Below are positions 37,549-48,533 of a DNA stretch of 64,000 bases, in pieces (position 1 is the stretch's first letter; each line of letters opens with the position of its first letter). The notes under the pieces were generated by a model that worked only from the letters and a program-made list of their open reading frames with translations, had not been told where the DNA came from and made no database searches. A program made the translations under genes and the position numbers. Source of the DNA: Amanita rubescens (Eukaryota; Basidiomycota; Agaricomycetes; Agaricales; Amanitaceae); assembly GCA_015039365.1 (NCBI GenBank), contig WION01000022.1:248001-312000 (forward strand), read 5' to 3'.

Positions 37549-37555
37549 TATAAAT
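37549..37555 (+). promoter_or_regulatory. TATA box of AKR copy 1
   Basis: TATAAAT lies about 39 nt upstream of the first ATG. Copies 2 and 4 have the same motif at 55431 and 60973, so the core promoter was duplicated with the gene. Confidence 0.5.
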
Positions 37556-37587
37556 GCAGCAGATTGACTTATCGGACTCTTATCATC

Positions 37588-39267
37588 ATGGCTGCCAATT
37601 TGCAGAAGAAAGGGAATGCCCTACGGTACGTCGCCGCTCGTTGATTCGTTATTCTTATTCACAACCTTTCAGTTCGCCTGGGCAACTCTGGGCTCAAGGT
37701 GTCCAAAATCATCCTCGGATGCATGTCGTATGGAACTCCAGAGTGGGAGAATTGGGTTCTGCCCGAAGAAGAGTCGATCAAGCATATCAAAGCAGCGTGC
37801 GTTATCAACGTCTTTTTTTATTTCTTCGCCCAAGTCATAATTCACTACATAGATATGACGCTGGCATCAACACGTTTGACACGGCAGATGTAAGTATCAC
37901 CTAGATAACGAGCGCTCGATTCTGATTTACGTCTGCATTAGGTTTATTCCTATGGAGAGTCGGAAATCGTCCTCGGAAAAGCTATCAAACAACTCAATCT
38001 ACCTAGAGAAGAGATAGTCGTGATGACCAAGGTCGGATAATCAACCATGCTTATCAGCATATATTCACATATTCCTCTCTCTCACGATTAGCTTTATGCC
38101 GCTCTCGGACGCACTAAAAGCGAAAGTCTCGTGGGCGTTAACGTGGACGAGCTAGGTTACGTTAATCAGCATGGGCTGAGCCGCAAGGTGAGTTTAATAA
38201 GACCAGTAATTCCGATCGCTCATCATTGTGTCGTGAATAGCATATATTTGATTCTGTCAAGGCAAGTCTGGAGCGGCTCCAGCTTGACCACATCGATCTG
38301 TTACAATGCACGTCTATCTTTTTCGTGTGTGGTACCGTCTCTCAAGTATAATATCTACAGGCCATCGCTTCGATAATGATACTCCAATCGAGGAAACGGT
38401 ACGTATTCAAGTTATTACATGATACAACGCTTAGCAATCTCAAGATGCAAGCTTTGCACGACGTCGTCAAAGCGGGATACGTACGCTACATTGGGATGTC
38501 CTCGTGTTGGGCCTGGCAATGTGAGTAGTCCGACCTCGTTCGTGCTCTCTCACTAACGCTGCCACTTCCTATAGTCCATGCTATGCAGAGTACGTGTAAT
38601 CGCGTCTTACACTACGCATTCACTCATCTAATCGCTCAGATTACGCGATCGCGAACAAGCTAACACCCTTCATCTCAATGCAGAACCACTACAGCTTAGT
38701 TTACCGCGAAGAGGAACGCGAAATGTTCCCGACCCTCAAGGTTCGCCTGCTCCTTTATCTATAAACTATCAACTAATCAATCCCATGTCCAGCATTTCGG
38801 TGTTGGCTCCATTCCATGGTCGCCTCTCGGCCGTGGTCTTCTCACCCGGCCAATGTCCAAAGACACAACCCGTAGCAAAGTAGATGGGTAAAAAATCAAC
38901 CCATTCCCTTCCTCAAACACATTCCCTAACACAGGATGAACAGATTCATCGAGTCCTATTCAAAGTCCGACGCCACCCCCGTTATTGTCAATCGCGTCGA
39001 GGAAATTGCAAAGAAGCATCAGATATCCATGGCGCAGGTGTCGTTGGCGTGGATCATGTCGAAAGACCACGTCACGGCACCTATTATTGGATCGACGTCC
39101 TTGAAGCATTTCAAGGATACTATTGGTGGGTGAATCGTTTCAAAGATTGATTCTATTTTTTTTTGACACGAGTGTACGAAGCGTCTGTAAATGTTCAACT
39201 TACGCCTGAGGAGATCAAGTATCTTGAGGAACCGTATACACCGAGGGATATTATTGGCCATACGTGA
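37588..39267 (+). CDS. Aldo-keto reductase, copy 1 (first ATG out of frame)
   Basis: NADPH-dependent oxidoreductase of the aryl-alcohol dehydrogenase-like AKR group. The spliced frame reads VRLGNSGLKVSKIILGCMSYG, INTFDTADVYSYGESE (catalytic Asp and Tyr), EEIVVMTK (catalytic Lys), HIDLLQ, YIGMSSCWAWQ, FISMQNHYSLVYREEEREM, HFGVGSIPWSPLGRGLL and QVSLAWIMSKDHV, ending PRDIIGHT. Many short exons, one only 15 nt (FHAMQ). Compared with copy 2, exon 1 has an extra G at 37612-37614 that throws the first ATG (37588) out of frame; an in-frame ATG at 37615 could still start a protein nine residues shorter. Otherwise intact. Confidence 0.75.
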
Positions 39268-39633
39268 TCTCTACCTTTGTCGTTATTACATGATTGGGAA
39301 ATTGCATCCAAGTGGATTGTCTTGGGGTCTGACCAGAAGGATACAATCTCCAGCAGACGGTGTCACAGACCCTTGGTTGAGGCTGGAGCCTTGTGTGCAA
39401 GATGTCATGAAACCGCTGTTACCGTCAGCGACGATAATTGATCAGCACCCCGAGAATCTTGGTCACTTTAAAACATTCATTTTAAAAAGCCCGAATACAG
39501 CATATAGTGTAATGTTAGGCTTATACCAAACTCTCAGAAGCGAATTTTGAAGATAGAGGCTATTACTACCCGCATTTCACGCTGAGGGCGTCTGAGAGGG
39601 CATCGTCGGGGAGCCGTTTGAGTTGAGGTTTCG
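39268..39633. other. 3' flank duplicated with AKR copy 1
   Basis: Homologous to the 3' flank of copy 2 (57168-57475), ending near 39553 after a shared stretch containing ccaaactctcagaagcgaat. No gene. Confidence 0.6.
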
Positions 39634-40820
39634 TTGGATGACATTGATGCTAAAGTGGCAGAGAACGGTGACGGGAGAGCCGGAGAGTTTTAATCATATT
39701 GAACGCGACGATTGTCATTGCATGTACCTTTGCCAGTTCTGCGCATTGAACTTCAATCTCGGAAGGTGCCTAGATCGACATGAGAGCGAAAAATGTCTGA
39801 CCAGATGAAACGCACAACGACAGGGATGAAAGTAGTTTTCGACACTCTTCATTATGCTGACTCGTCACGTCCGTCTTGAAAACCTGTATATGTCTCGGCC
39901 GTCTCGGTTTCTTTCGCTTCTTCGCCCTCTTCCTTCGCCCCTTTCGAACCGTTTTGAGAGCTGCGAGACGCGAAGCACGTCAGAGTTTGCTACTATAGGA
40001 AAACATAAACTCACCACTTCCTTCTGGTTCCGTCAAACATACACGCCGGCTTGATCCCGTTTTCAACGATTCTGGTTGCTATGTAGAAGAACCCCATCAG
40101 ATAACTGGTGATCTCTCCAGCTTCGTTGGTGAGCAACTCACCGTCCTTCTGGCGCACGGCGATGAGGAATTGGTAGATTGACATGGAAGCATCTTCGATT
40201 CTTGATGTCATGTTCTTTAATGCAGGCTGGTGCATGCTGAGTGTTCCATTGCGTCGGCGTTGGGAGGCGTTGGTGTCAAGCTTGACGATGATGAGGTCAA
40301 CGCGATTCGGGAGGCGGTATGTGCTACAAAAGCGAAGTACTGGACACGAAACCTGAAAAAGGGTTAAAAAAAAAAGCTTGACACCACGAAATTAGACCAG
40401 AACTTACACGTTCCCATCCTCCAAGAAAACTTCCAACATCAACAAGCCAAGCTCTGGCGGTAGCTTCTCAACGTTGTTGCCGGACCCTGATATCCAGCTC
40501 ATCAAGTTTCTACCTGGGCAATTCTCTAAAGCATGGACGCAATACCTTGCAATCCATCAAGATCTTTTATCGCGGCCCATCCCGCAGGTGCTTCAAATCG
40601 CGCCTCCCTCCGCGAGCAGGATCAACATATGGAGAGTTTGCAAGTTGTGATCGTGGAAAAGCAAGTGGGATAATAGGCTTGCTCGTTCGCGAGCTAGGAT
40701 TTCCCCGCGAGACGGCGATTGTATCCGGCGGCAGATGTCAGATCTCGGTTATGTGACGAAGGAATGTAACCACATGAACATTAAAAGTTCCCGAACGTCA
40801 TGCTGCGTTGAGGGACGAAA
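39634..40820. repeat. Duplicated FEN1/HNH block, copy A
   Basis: Same orientation as and clearly homologous to 51401-52460, beginning at gttggatgacattgatgcta and running through the FEN1 fragment into the start of the HNH-type sequence. It is more eroded than copy B, with many small indels. Confidence 0.75.
39690..40245 (-). pseudogene. Flap endonuclease 1 (FEN1/RAD27) fragment, copy A
   Basis: Minus-strand translation gives [36 protein letters not shown] and RIVENGIKP, the N-terminal nuclease region of FEN1, followed by degraded remnants of the [13 protein letters not shown] segment and HNEECRKLL. It is truncated at both ends and has several indels; the key metal-ligand region is incomplete. 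Better preserved in copy B. Confidence 0.8.
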
Positions 40821-40821
40821 A
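40250..40821 (+). pseudogene. HNH-type gene remnant, copy A, broken by TIR element
   Basis: Nucleotide similarity to the N-terminal part of the HNH-type pseudogene at 52133-53744 (blocks gacgatgatgaggtcaacgc and catcctccaagaa). Many indels, no usable frame. Similarity stops at about 40821, exactly where the TIR element begins. Confidence 0.65.
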
Positions 40822-40823
40822 TA

Positions 40824-41446
40824 CTATCCCCTCCAACGCTCTCGGCAGGTCAAGCTAGTCGGCAGTCACGCAAAGTCACGGAACATCACATCAAGTCACG
40901 GAACTCGAATTGCAACTCCGCTCGTCTAGATAGCAAAGTGTGCTCGTACAGCTGTACTATATACTATGAATTATAAGGACCGGGATGGATATAGTTGTAG
41001 CATAAGCTGGGGTGCAGATTGATTAGTAGTAGGGTATAATGGTGTGAATTCTGAACGATAGTGTGGATAGTATCCATATGATTGCGAGACGTCTGAATGG
41101 GATGTGCTGTGACAGATGTGGGTATGCATTGTGTGAATGCTCTGGGCCGGTTGATGTAGGTGGCTCGGGCGTTGAGTTGGAGAGATTTGGTGGTAAGGCG
41201 CGCCCTTTGACGTAACTCAGCTCAGCCGAATGCTCGGCAAGTGACACAAAGTGACATTCACCGTGACTTCTGGCTGTTTGGCTATCTCGCTTGCCTGGAC
41301 GTTTATGGGGCCCATTCAACTTCAAATTATCTTTAATCAAGTGCTAAATAGGTTTAGAAAGTGTGGGGAGGTGGTACAAAGGGGAGAGCAAGGAATTTCG
41401 AAAACTGCCGACTAGCCTGACCTGCCGAGAGCATTGGAGGGGATAG
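40824..41446. mobile_element. MITE-like element with 42-nt terminal inverted repeats and TA target duplication
   Basis: Left arm 40824-40865 and right arm 41405-41446 are inverted copies with two mismatches, both starting CTATCCCCTCCAA from the outside. The dinucleotide TA flanks each end (40822-40823 and 41447-41448). The 539-nt interior has no transposase-like frame. Size, long TIR and TA duplication suggest a non-autonomous Tc1/mariner-type element; the superfamily assignment is inference. Confidence 0.75.
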
Positions 41447-41448
41447 TA

Positions 41449-41760
41449 CACTGACCGCTGCGCAGCCAGTGAAAGGAATCGCGGCGTTATATGATCGTGG
41501 GACTGCGACCGTGCGACTGCGACCGTGCGTGCCAACATTTGGCGTGAAGCGCGTTACCGCCTGGAACGGCTGGGATGTCACGGGTTATCCGCGCTGTGGG
41601 CTGGGCTGAAGCAGATAAGTGTCCAGGTGACATTGGATGACCAGACGCTGCTCCTCACTCAACACAGAAGCACCCCAGATTATGTGATTGATTGAAGGTT
41701 GATTGTAAGTTGTATCCATCGTCTGCGGACTACTCCGAGAGCCCATTTCCACGAAGTTCG
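41449..41760. other. Spacer between TIR element and CpG-poor block
   Basis: Normal CpG content, no gene recognised. It ends at the abrupt change into CpG-depleted sequence near 41760. Confidence 0.5.
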
Positions 41761-41893
41761 TGTGACATGTTACATCACTTCCTTTCTTCTTGACCACCAT
41801 CATTCATTACACAACACCAGGTAACCTCATTCTGGTCTATTCCAAGCATAAGGCTCTTGAAATCTATTGATTCTTTCATAGACTGTGATCACC

Positions 41894-44175
41894 ATGTCAA
41901 GTGATCTGCCCCAGGTAGTGAATACTGGTATCTTTGCTGGAAGCCAGAATATTATTGTTATGGATGGCCAATTCACAGAGGTATTGCATTTCATCATGTT
42001 TATCACCTGGATCTTGTCAATAATGAAGACTTATAGATCAACTACTATCTTACAGACCCTTCCAACATTGATCTACCTCCCATTAAAAATTCTAGTACTT
42101 TCTTTACAGGCCAAGATAAGTACTTGCAGAAGCTGAAGGACCATTTTACCTCCAAAGTTCAAGGACCAAGGAAATTTTTCTTATTGCATGGTTTAGGAGG
42201 TATTGGCAAAACTCAGATTTGCCTTAAATTCATTGAAGAAAATCCTGATTTGTGAGTATTTCACACATTTATAGTAATTCAAAATAACTGACCTATTCAA
42301 GGTTCTCTGACATATTTTGGATTGATGGTTCTTCAGAGAAAAGTGTTGAATTTGTACTCACACAAATATCCTCAACCTATAGGACTTCACCAGATGGTAG
42401 ACCCTCAGCCAGATCTGCTCTTCATTGGATATCTCAAAGGCCCAACTTCTTGATGGTGTATGATGGAGCAGATGGACATTACTCAGTAGTTGAGAAGTTC
42501 CTCCCACCAGGAAATGGAGGAAATGTTATGATAACAAGTAGGAATTTTGGGTTGAAGAGGCTTGCATTCAGCAAGAACTCAATGGAGGTTTGTGGCATGG
42601 AAAACAAAGATGCTATTTCTTTGCTTTTGAAGTCAGCCATGCTTGATGACACAGGTGATGATATGTATAATCTGGCACAGCAGCTTGTGTTGCAATTGGA
42701 TGGAATCCCTCTTGCCATTGACCAAGCAGGAGCATATATCCATTCATGTGGTTGCAGCATGAATGGTTACTTGGAATTGTACACAAGATATAAGAACAAC
42801 TTAATGAGGAATACTCCAGGATTTGAGGGTGCTTCAGAATATGGGACATCTACATATGGGACATGGGACATTTCCATGAGAAAGATGGAAGATATAGCTG
42901 GAAAGGATGATTCACAGGAGTCTCCTGGAGCACAAAGTGCCATCAAGCTCTTGAGGATCTTTGCATTCCTAGATCATGCTAATATACCACAAGAATTGTT
43001 CAAAAATGCTGCTGTCAACTACATTAAACGAAATATTGAGGATCATGTGCATTTTTCATCATCATTGAGTTTACTGAATGATGAAACTGTGTTAATAGGA
43101 AAAGATGGGGAGGGACAAATTACAGTTTCTCAATGGCATCCAAATGTTACTCTCATTCTCTTTGGTCAGGAGTCACAATCACCTCTATTCCATGCACCTA
43201 CTAGTGAATGCCTGGAGTAGGAATTGCATAACAAAAGCAGAAGTAACTGATTGCTATTACAGAGCAAGAGCACTGTTGTCTTGTTCAATAGAATTTGACC
43301 AGAATACTGATAATTATGAATTCTGTCGATCACTTGCACCACACATTAGGTCAAATATTTTGCATGGATTGGAATTAAAATTGAACACTAAATACTATGA
43401 TGATGAATATGCAAATTTTGCATTTGTATTTGATCGTGCTGGGAGCTGGGATGAGGAAGAACAATTGTTACATGTTGCATTTCATCAAAGAAAAATAAAG
43501 CTTGGACCAGACCACCCAGACACTCTCACCAGCATGGCCAATTTGGCATCTACATACAGGAATCAGGGGAGGTGGGATGAGGCAGAGAAGCTTCAGATGG
43601 ATGTGATGAATGCAAGAAAAACAAAGCTTGGATCAGACCACCCAGACACTCTCAGCAGCATGGGCAATTTGGCATTTGCATACTTGAATCAGGGGAGGTG
43701 GGATGAGGCAGAGAAGCTTCAGATGGATGTGATGAATGCAAGAAAAACAAAGCTTGGATCAGACCACCCAGACACTTTCATCAGCATGGGGAATTTGGCA
43801 TCTACATACTTGAATCAGGGGAGGTGGGATGAGGCAGAGAAGCTTCAGATGGATGTGATGGATGCAAGAAAAACAATGCTTGGATCAGACCACCCATCCA
43901 CTCTCAGCAGCATGGGAAATTTGGCATCTACATACAAGAATCAGGGGAGGTGGGATGAGGCAGAGAAGCTTCAGATGGATGTGATTAATGCAAGAAAAAC
44001 AATGCTTGGATCAGACCACCCAGACACTCTGAATGAAAGAAAATTAAAGCTTGGGTCCATGGTACCAATAGTAGATCACATTCAATCAATCAAGTCTTTA
44101 AATTTACCTCATCTTTTCCATAGCATTCCAGGTCTCATGGTCCATCAGACATTGAGCAACAGAACCAGGATGTAG
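41894..44175 (+). pseudogene. NLR-like NB-ARC/TPR gene, frame-broken and 3'-truncated copy
   Basis: Exons 41894-41980, 42037-42251 and from 42302 match the exon structure of the minus-strand homologue. It reads MSSDLPQVVNTGIF, DGQFTE, then TFFTGQDKYLQKL, LLHGLGGIGKTQICLKF (P-loop), FLMVYDGADG (Walker B-like), NVMITSRN, DGIPLAIDQAGAYI and YGTWDIS. At 43107-43114 two bases are missing relative to the homologue (KDG-WDKLQFLNG), so the frame ends at 43218; the other frame continues with LLSFSLVRSHNHLYSMHLLV and kinesin-light-chain-like TPR units. Four of these units are nearly identical, and the array then runs into unrelated sequence. STAND proteins of this design are considered fungal immune or allorecognition sensors; this copy is probably not functional unless the indel is a sequence error. 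Confidence 0.7.
43561..44030 (+). repeat. Near-identical 126-nt TPR-coding repeats
   Basis: Units begin at 43561, 43687, 43813 and 43939, spaced exactly 126 nt (42 codons), each encoding NQGRWDEAEKLQMDV and GSDHP. They differ at only a few bases, far less than the TPR units of the homologous gene. Recent amplification or gene conversion is implied. Confidence 0.9.
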
Positions 44176-45631
44176 CCCATATGGTTTGCTATTCACATGG
44201 TTTACTTCAATTCATGTCTAATCTGTTCTTAATGCAGCCTCCCAGCTCTAATAAGCAATAAGACACTGCAAACCATCAGGATTACTTGAAGTTCCCAATA
44301 GGTTGAAAGGGATATGGAAAAGAAGAAGCATTGAGTGTAGTACATATGTGAGTTTACTAGTCATATTCAAATAGTAGCCATCAGAAATTATGGATTAGTT
44401 GTTGAGCAATCCTCCATGGATGCAAATATGGTGACCATGAGTTGGTCCATCACAGTGACAGTGGGTTCAACTCATCCATTCTGATTGGTCATCCGATCAG
44501 ATGTGTGGAAATAGTAGATGCCAAATGAATTAATGAGGGCAAGAGCAGCCTGTCAGGGTCTAGCATGGGTATGACCAGGTACTGACTGAGTAATAACTGC
44601 AGGTAAATAGGTCATAGGGCCGCTGACCATACCCAACCACCCAATGGTGCTGCTTGTCTGGAATGGAAATGTCAATGACATCCACACAAATGAGTTGGTC
44701 TGGCCTTGGAACATGCCATACAAAGCAGTGACCCACACCTCACAAGTCATCAGGCAAGAGCAGATATTGGAGAAAGCCATTTTGTCAATGAGTGAGTGTG
44801 CACAAGAGAGAATTGGGGCCCTACAACCCACACAGGTGCAGTACAGGCCATCCTGCACCCAAGTTGCACATGTGGGTATGCCACAGGATGGGTTTACCCA
44901 AGCCATTGTTGCCAAAAGATGAACCAAAACTCCAGTATGATCCCAATCTTGGTAATTTTTCAGGTCCCAGTGGGAACTTGCATCTCCATTGAAACCCAAT
45001 TGAAACATGTACACAAATGAAGGACTGGTTTACCTACATAACAAGTGCAGTCATGCATGAGTAACATAAATATCCATGAGTGTAAATATATGATAAAAGA
45101 GACTCCATTTTATGTTTGGAGAAAATTGAACTTCATTTGTGGGAGAATGGCTATGTTACAATTGTGCTATGCCCTATATTTTTCTGTACATACCCCAGAC
45201 CTACCCACATTTTACTCAAACATTCTCATATGTTCTATGGTGCATTTTACCACATGCAAACCATTTTCACATGTTAATCATTTTCACATGCCTACTATTA
45301 TCAAATGTTAACCATATTCACATGTTACTTATTCTATGATTAACTTGTACTATAAAAACCCCTAATATACCACTAGACCTCAGTCTAGTTTTAACAGTCA
45401 AACTGTCTCATTATCACCTAAGATTCCTTGAGGACTTATCCAATAACACTCTCATACTTTGTTTGCCATAACTCCCTTGAGGAACCTACAGTACCTATTG
45501 ACCTTGAGTCAATAGTTTGCAAATGAACATAACAATCATGGTATATATATATACTACCAAGTCCATACTAAACATAGGTACAATGAAACAGCAGTGAGTC
45601 ATAATGGAGTCTTAAGTGTATCATAGTGATA
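44176..45631. other. Spacer between convergent NLR-like genes
   Basis: CpG-depleted and AT-rich. It contains a loose array of a ttcacatgtta-like motif at about 45240-45330 and a TA dinucleotide run near 45542. A 153-codon minus-strand frame (44553-45014) has no recognisable domain; lack of stops is expected to be unreliable in such skewed sequence. Confidence 0.45.
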
Positions 45632-48458
45632 TTATAGTAACAAGGTGAGCATAAAGATGAGTACAAAAGAAAACAAGCCATGTGCATAATGATAACATGC
45701 AAGTAGGCAAATAAGAATCATAAGACAACCAATGAAACATATGTATAACACATACAATTGAATTTTCTGCTTTGTCTTGAGAACATTGTCCAGTACTTGC
45801 TTGTTACTGCATGTACTCTCATGTTGAGATCCCATAACTTTTTCCATGGTCTGGACTACATGAGATAATAAAGACTCTGCCTCATCAAGCTTCATCTGAC
45901 TTTGATATGTCAAGGCCAAATTGGCCATAGCTGTAAGGGTGTCTGGATGTTCTGACCCATCCTTTGCTTTCCTTGCATGCATAACTTCTATCTGCAGGGT
46001 CTTTGCTTCATCCCACCTCCCCTGTTTCCCATATGTTAATGCCAAATTATTCATGACAGTGAGAGTTTCTGGATGGTGTGGTCCCAGCTTTGCTTTCATT
46101 GTGTTCATCACTTCTACCTGCAGCTTCTCTGCCTCATTCCACCTTCCCTGAGACTTGTATGTCAATGCCAAATTGTTCATGGTACTGAGAGTGCCTGGAT
46201 GGTCTAATCCCAACTTTACTTTTTGTTTATTCATCACTTCTACCTGCAGCTTCTCTGCCTCATCCCACCTTCCCTTATTCCAGAATGCTAATGCCAAACC
46301 ATTCATGCTAGTGAGAGTGTCTGGATGGTCTGATCCTAGCTTTACTTTCCGTATCTTCATCACTTCTACCTGCAGCTTCTCTGCCTCATCCCACCTGTCC
46401 TGATTCTGGTATAACAATGCCAAATTGGTCAAGGTAATGAGAGTGTTTGGATGGTCTGACCCCAGCTTTGATTTTTGTATATTCACCACTTCTACCAGCA
46501 GTGTTTCTGCCTCATCCCATCTTCCCTGATTCTGGTATACTATGGCCACATTGTTCATGCTAGTGGGAGTGTTTGGATGGTCTAATCCCAACTTTACTTT
46601 ATGTGTATTCATCACTTGTACCAGCAGTTTCTCTGCCTCATCCCATCTTCCGTGAGCACAGTGTACTGCTGCCAGACTGTTCATGGTACCCAAACTCATC
46701 ATGATAGTGAAAATGTCTGCATGGTCTGATTCCAGATTCACTTTCTCTGCATTTTTCACCTTCATCTGCAGCTTCTCTGCATCATCCAACCTTCCCTGAT
46801 ACCTGTATGTTAATGCTAAATTGGTCATAGCAGAAACAGTGGCTGGATGGTCTGATCCAAATATTGCCTTCCTCCCATTAACTGCTGCATTTAAAACTTC
46901 CTCTCGTTCATCCCAGCTTCCAATGTGGTGAAATACAAGTTGAAAAGTGTCATATTCATGAACAAAATATTCCTCTTGCAATCCTAATTCTTGCCCATGC
47001 AAAAGGTTTGACCTAATGTGTGGTGCAAGTAGTCTACAGAATGCATAATTATCAGTTTCCCAGTCCAGAACCACTGAACAAGACAATAGAACTCGTGCCC
47101 TGTGATAGTGGTTGCTAATCTCTGTTTGTGAAATGCAGCTCCTGCTCCAGGAATTTACTAACAGGTGCATTGAATAAAGATGATTCACAACACTGATTAA
47201 TGAAAATGAAAGCAAAACTTTTATCCCAGACAAAAAGTGCATTCTGTCCCATTTGCCATCTTCATCTATAAACAAGGTCTGATGATTCAATAGTGTCAAT
47301 GGAAAATGAATATATGACATATTCAGATTGTCATTGATGTAATTCTCTGCAGCATTTTTAAATAGCTCCTCAGGTATATTTTCATGATTTAGGAAGGCAA
47401 AAATCCTTAACAACCTGATTGCAGTTTGTGCTGCCTCAGCATCTTCTCCATGTACTTTTAGTGTCATTTTCTCAATTTGTTGAAGTGAAATATCCCATGT
47501 CCCATATGCAGATCTCCCATAACCAGATGCTCCCTTGAACTCTTTCCTTGATATTAGCTTATGTTTATTTTCTTGGTATAACTCAAGATAACCATCAATG
47601 CCACACCCAGATGTCTGGATGAATGCTCCTGCTTGGTCAAGGGCAAGTGGGATTCCACCCAATTCCAACACCATCTTTTTGGCCACATTTCTAACATCAT
47701 CACATGTCCCATCCAGCATGGCAGACTTCAAAAACAAAGTAACAGCCTCTTCCTCTTCCATAACAAGAACATCTACTGAACTGCATGCAACTCTTCTCAA
47801 TTCCCCATTCCTACTTGTAATCAAGATGTTTCCTTCCCCTCCTGGTGGGAGGAACTTCTCAACCACTGAATAACTACCATCTGCATTGTCATATATGATC
47901 AGCCATTTTGGCATTTGAGATATCCACTGAAGAACAAGCCCAGGTGAGTGCATCACTTCCTTTGGGGCATTTTTAGCCTTAGCAATCTGCATTAGCCCAA
48001 TTTTAATAGTAGCCTCTGATGAAGCATCTAGCCAATGTATGTCAGAAAACCTTGAATATTATGTCAATCACCTTCTCAATATTGTATGGTGATATACTCA
48101 CAACCCAGGATTTTGTTCAAGGAATTTCAGGCAAATCTGAGTCTTTCCAATACCTCCCAGACCATACAAGAGAAATGATTTTCTCTCCCCTTCAATATGG
48201 CAACTAAAATAATCCTTCAACCTTTGCAAGTATCTGTCTCTACCAACAAAGAAAATGCTGGAATGCTTCAAGGGTGGCAAAGGTGGTAAAGAACTCTGAA
48301 CATCAGCTGGATGAATGTGAATCTAAGAGTTACAATTTTCAATATCCTTATAATGAACAATACTTGAATACAACAACCTCTGTGAATTGGACATTTGTCA
48401 TAGAGAAGTCATGGGCCCCATGGAAAAATGAATTGGGGGGTTGAGGAGGATCTGACAT
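45632..48458 (-). CDS. NLR-like STAND protein: NB-ARC-type NTPase plus TPR repeats, C-terminal membrane segments
   Basis: Three exons: 48378-48458, 48102-48322, 45632-48050; 906 residues. The N-terminus is short (MSDPPQPPNSFFHGAHDFSM). The NTPase has FFVGRDRYLQRL, LLYGLGGIGKTQICLKFLEQ (P-loop), WLIIYDNADG (Walker B-like), NILITSRN, GIPLALDQAGAFI and YGTWDIS. A helical linker leads to at least eight TPR units of 42 residues with the RWDEAEKLQVEV and GSDHPDTL signatures of the kinesin-light-chain type. The last 60 residues hold two hydrophobic segments (LYVLYICFIGCLMILICLLA; FSFVLIFMLTLLL). NTP-driven oligomerisation and a role in non-self recognition are inferred from the family. The full-length frame without stops in CpG-stripped DNA suggests it is under selection. 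Confidence 0.85.
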
Positions 48459-48533
48459 GCTGGAGCCTAGATATAGCATAACAGAGATGTTGGCACAAGT
48501 AAAAATCACCTGATATTGCCTGTTAGCCTGGAT

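Larger units (their letters stand above)
41761..48533. other. CpG-depleted block holding the NLR-like gene pair
   Basis: In about 6.77 kb I count about nine CG dinucleotides (near 43029, 43327, 43435, 44478, 44625, 46347, 46651, 46907, 47093), where base composition predicts a few hundred. The row just left (41701-41760) has five by itself and CpG returns at 48534. The depletion covers exons, introns and spacer alike. Confidence 0.85.

Noticed and set aside
43561..44030. Regular direct repeats considered as CRISPR-like array
   Set aside because: Repeats are contiguous 126-nt coding units without spacers, in a eukaryotic gene.
44553..45014. 153-codon minus-strand frame in the NLR spacer
   Set aside because: No recognisable domain; the spacer has skewed composition, so chance open frames are expected.
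45921..46403. Plus-strand open frames across the TPR array
   Set aside because: Antisense shadows of the 126-nt coding repeats.
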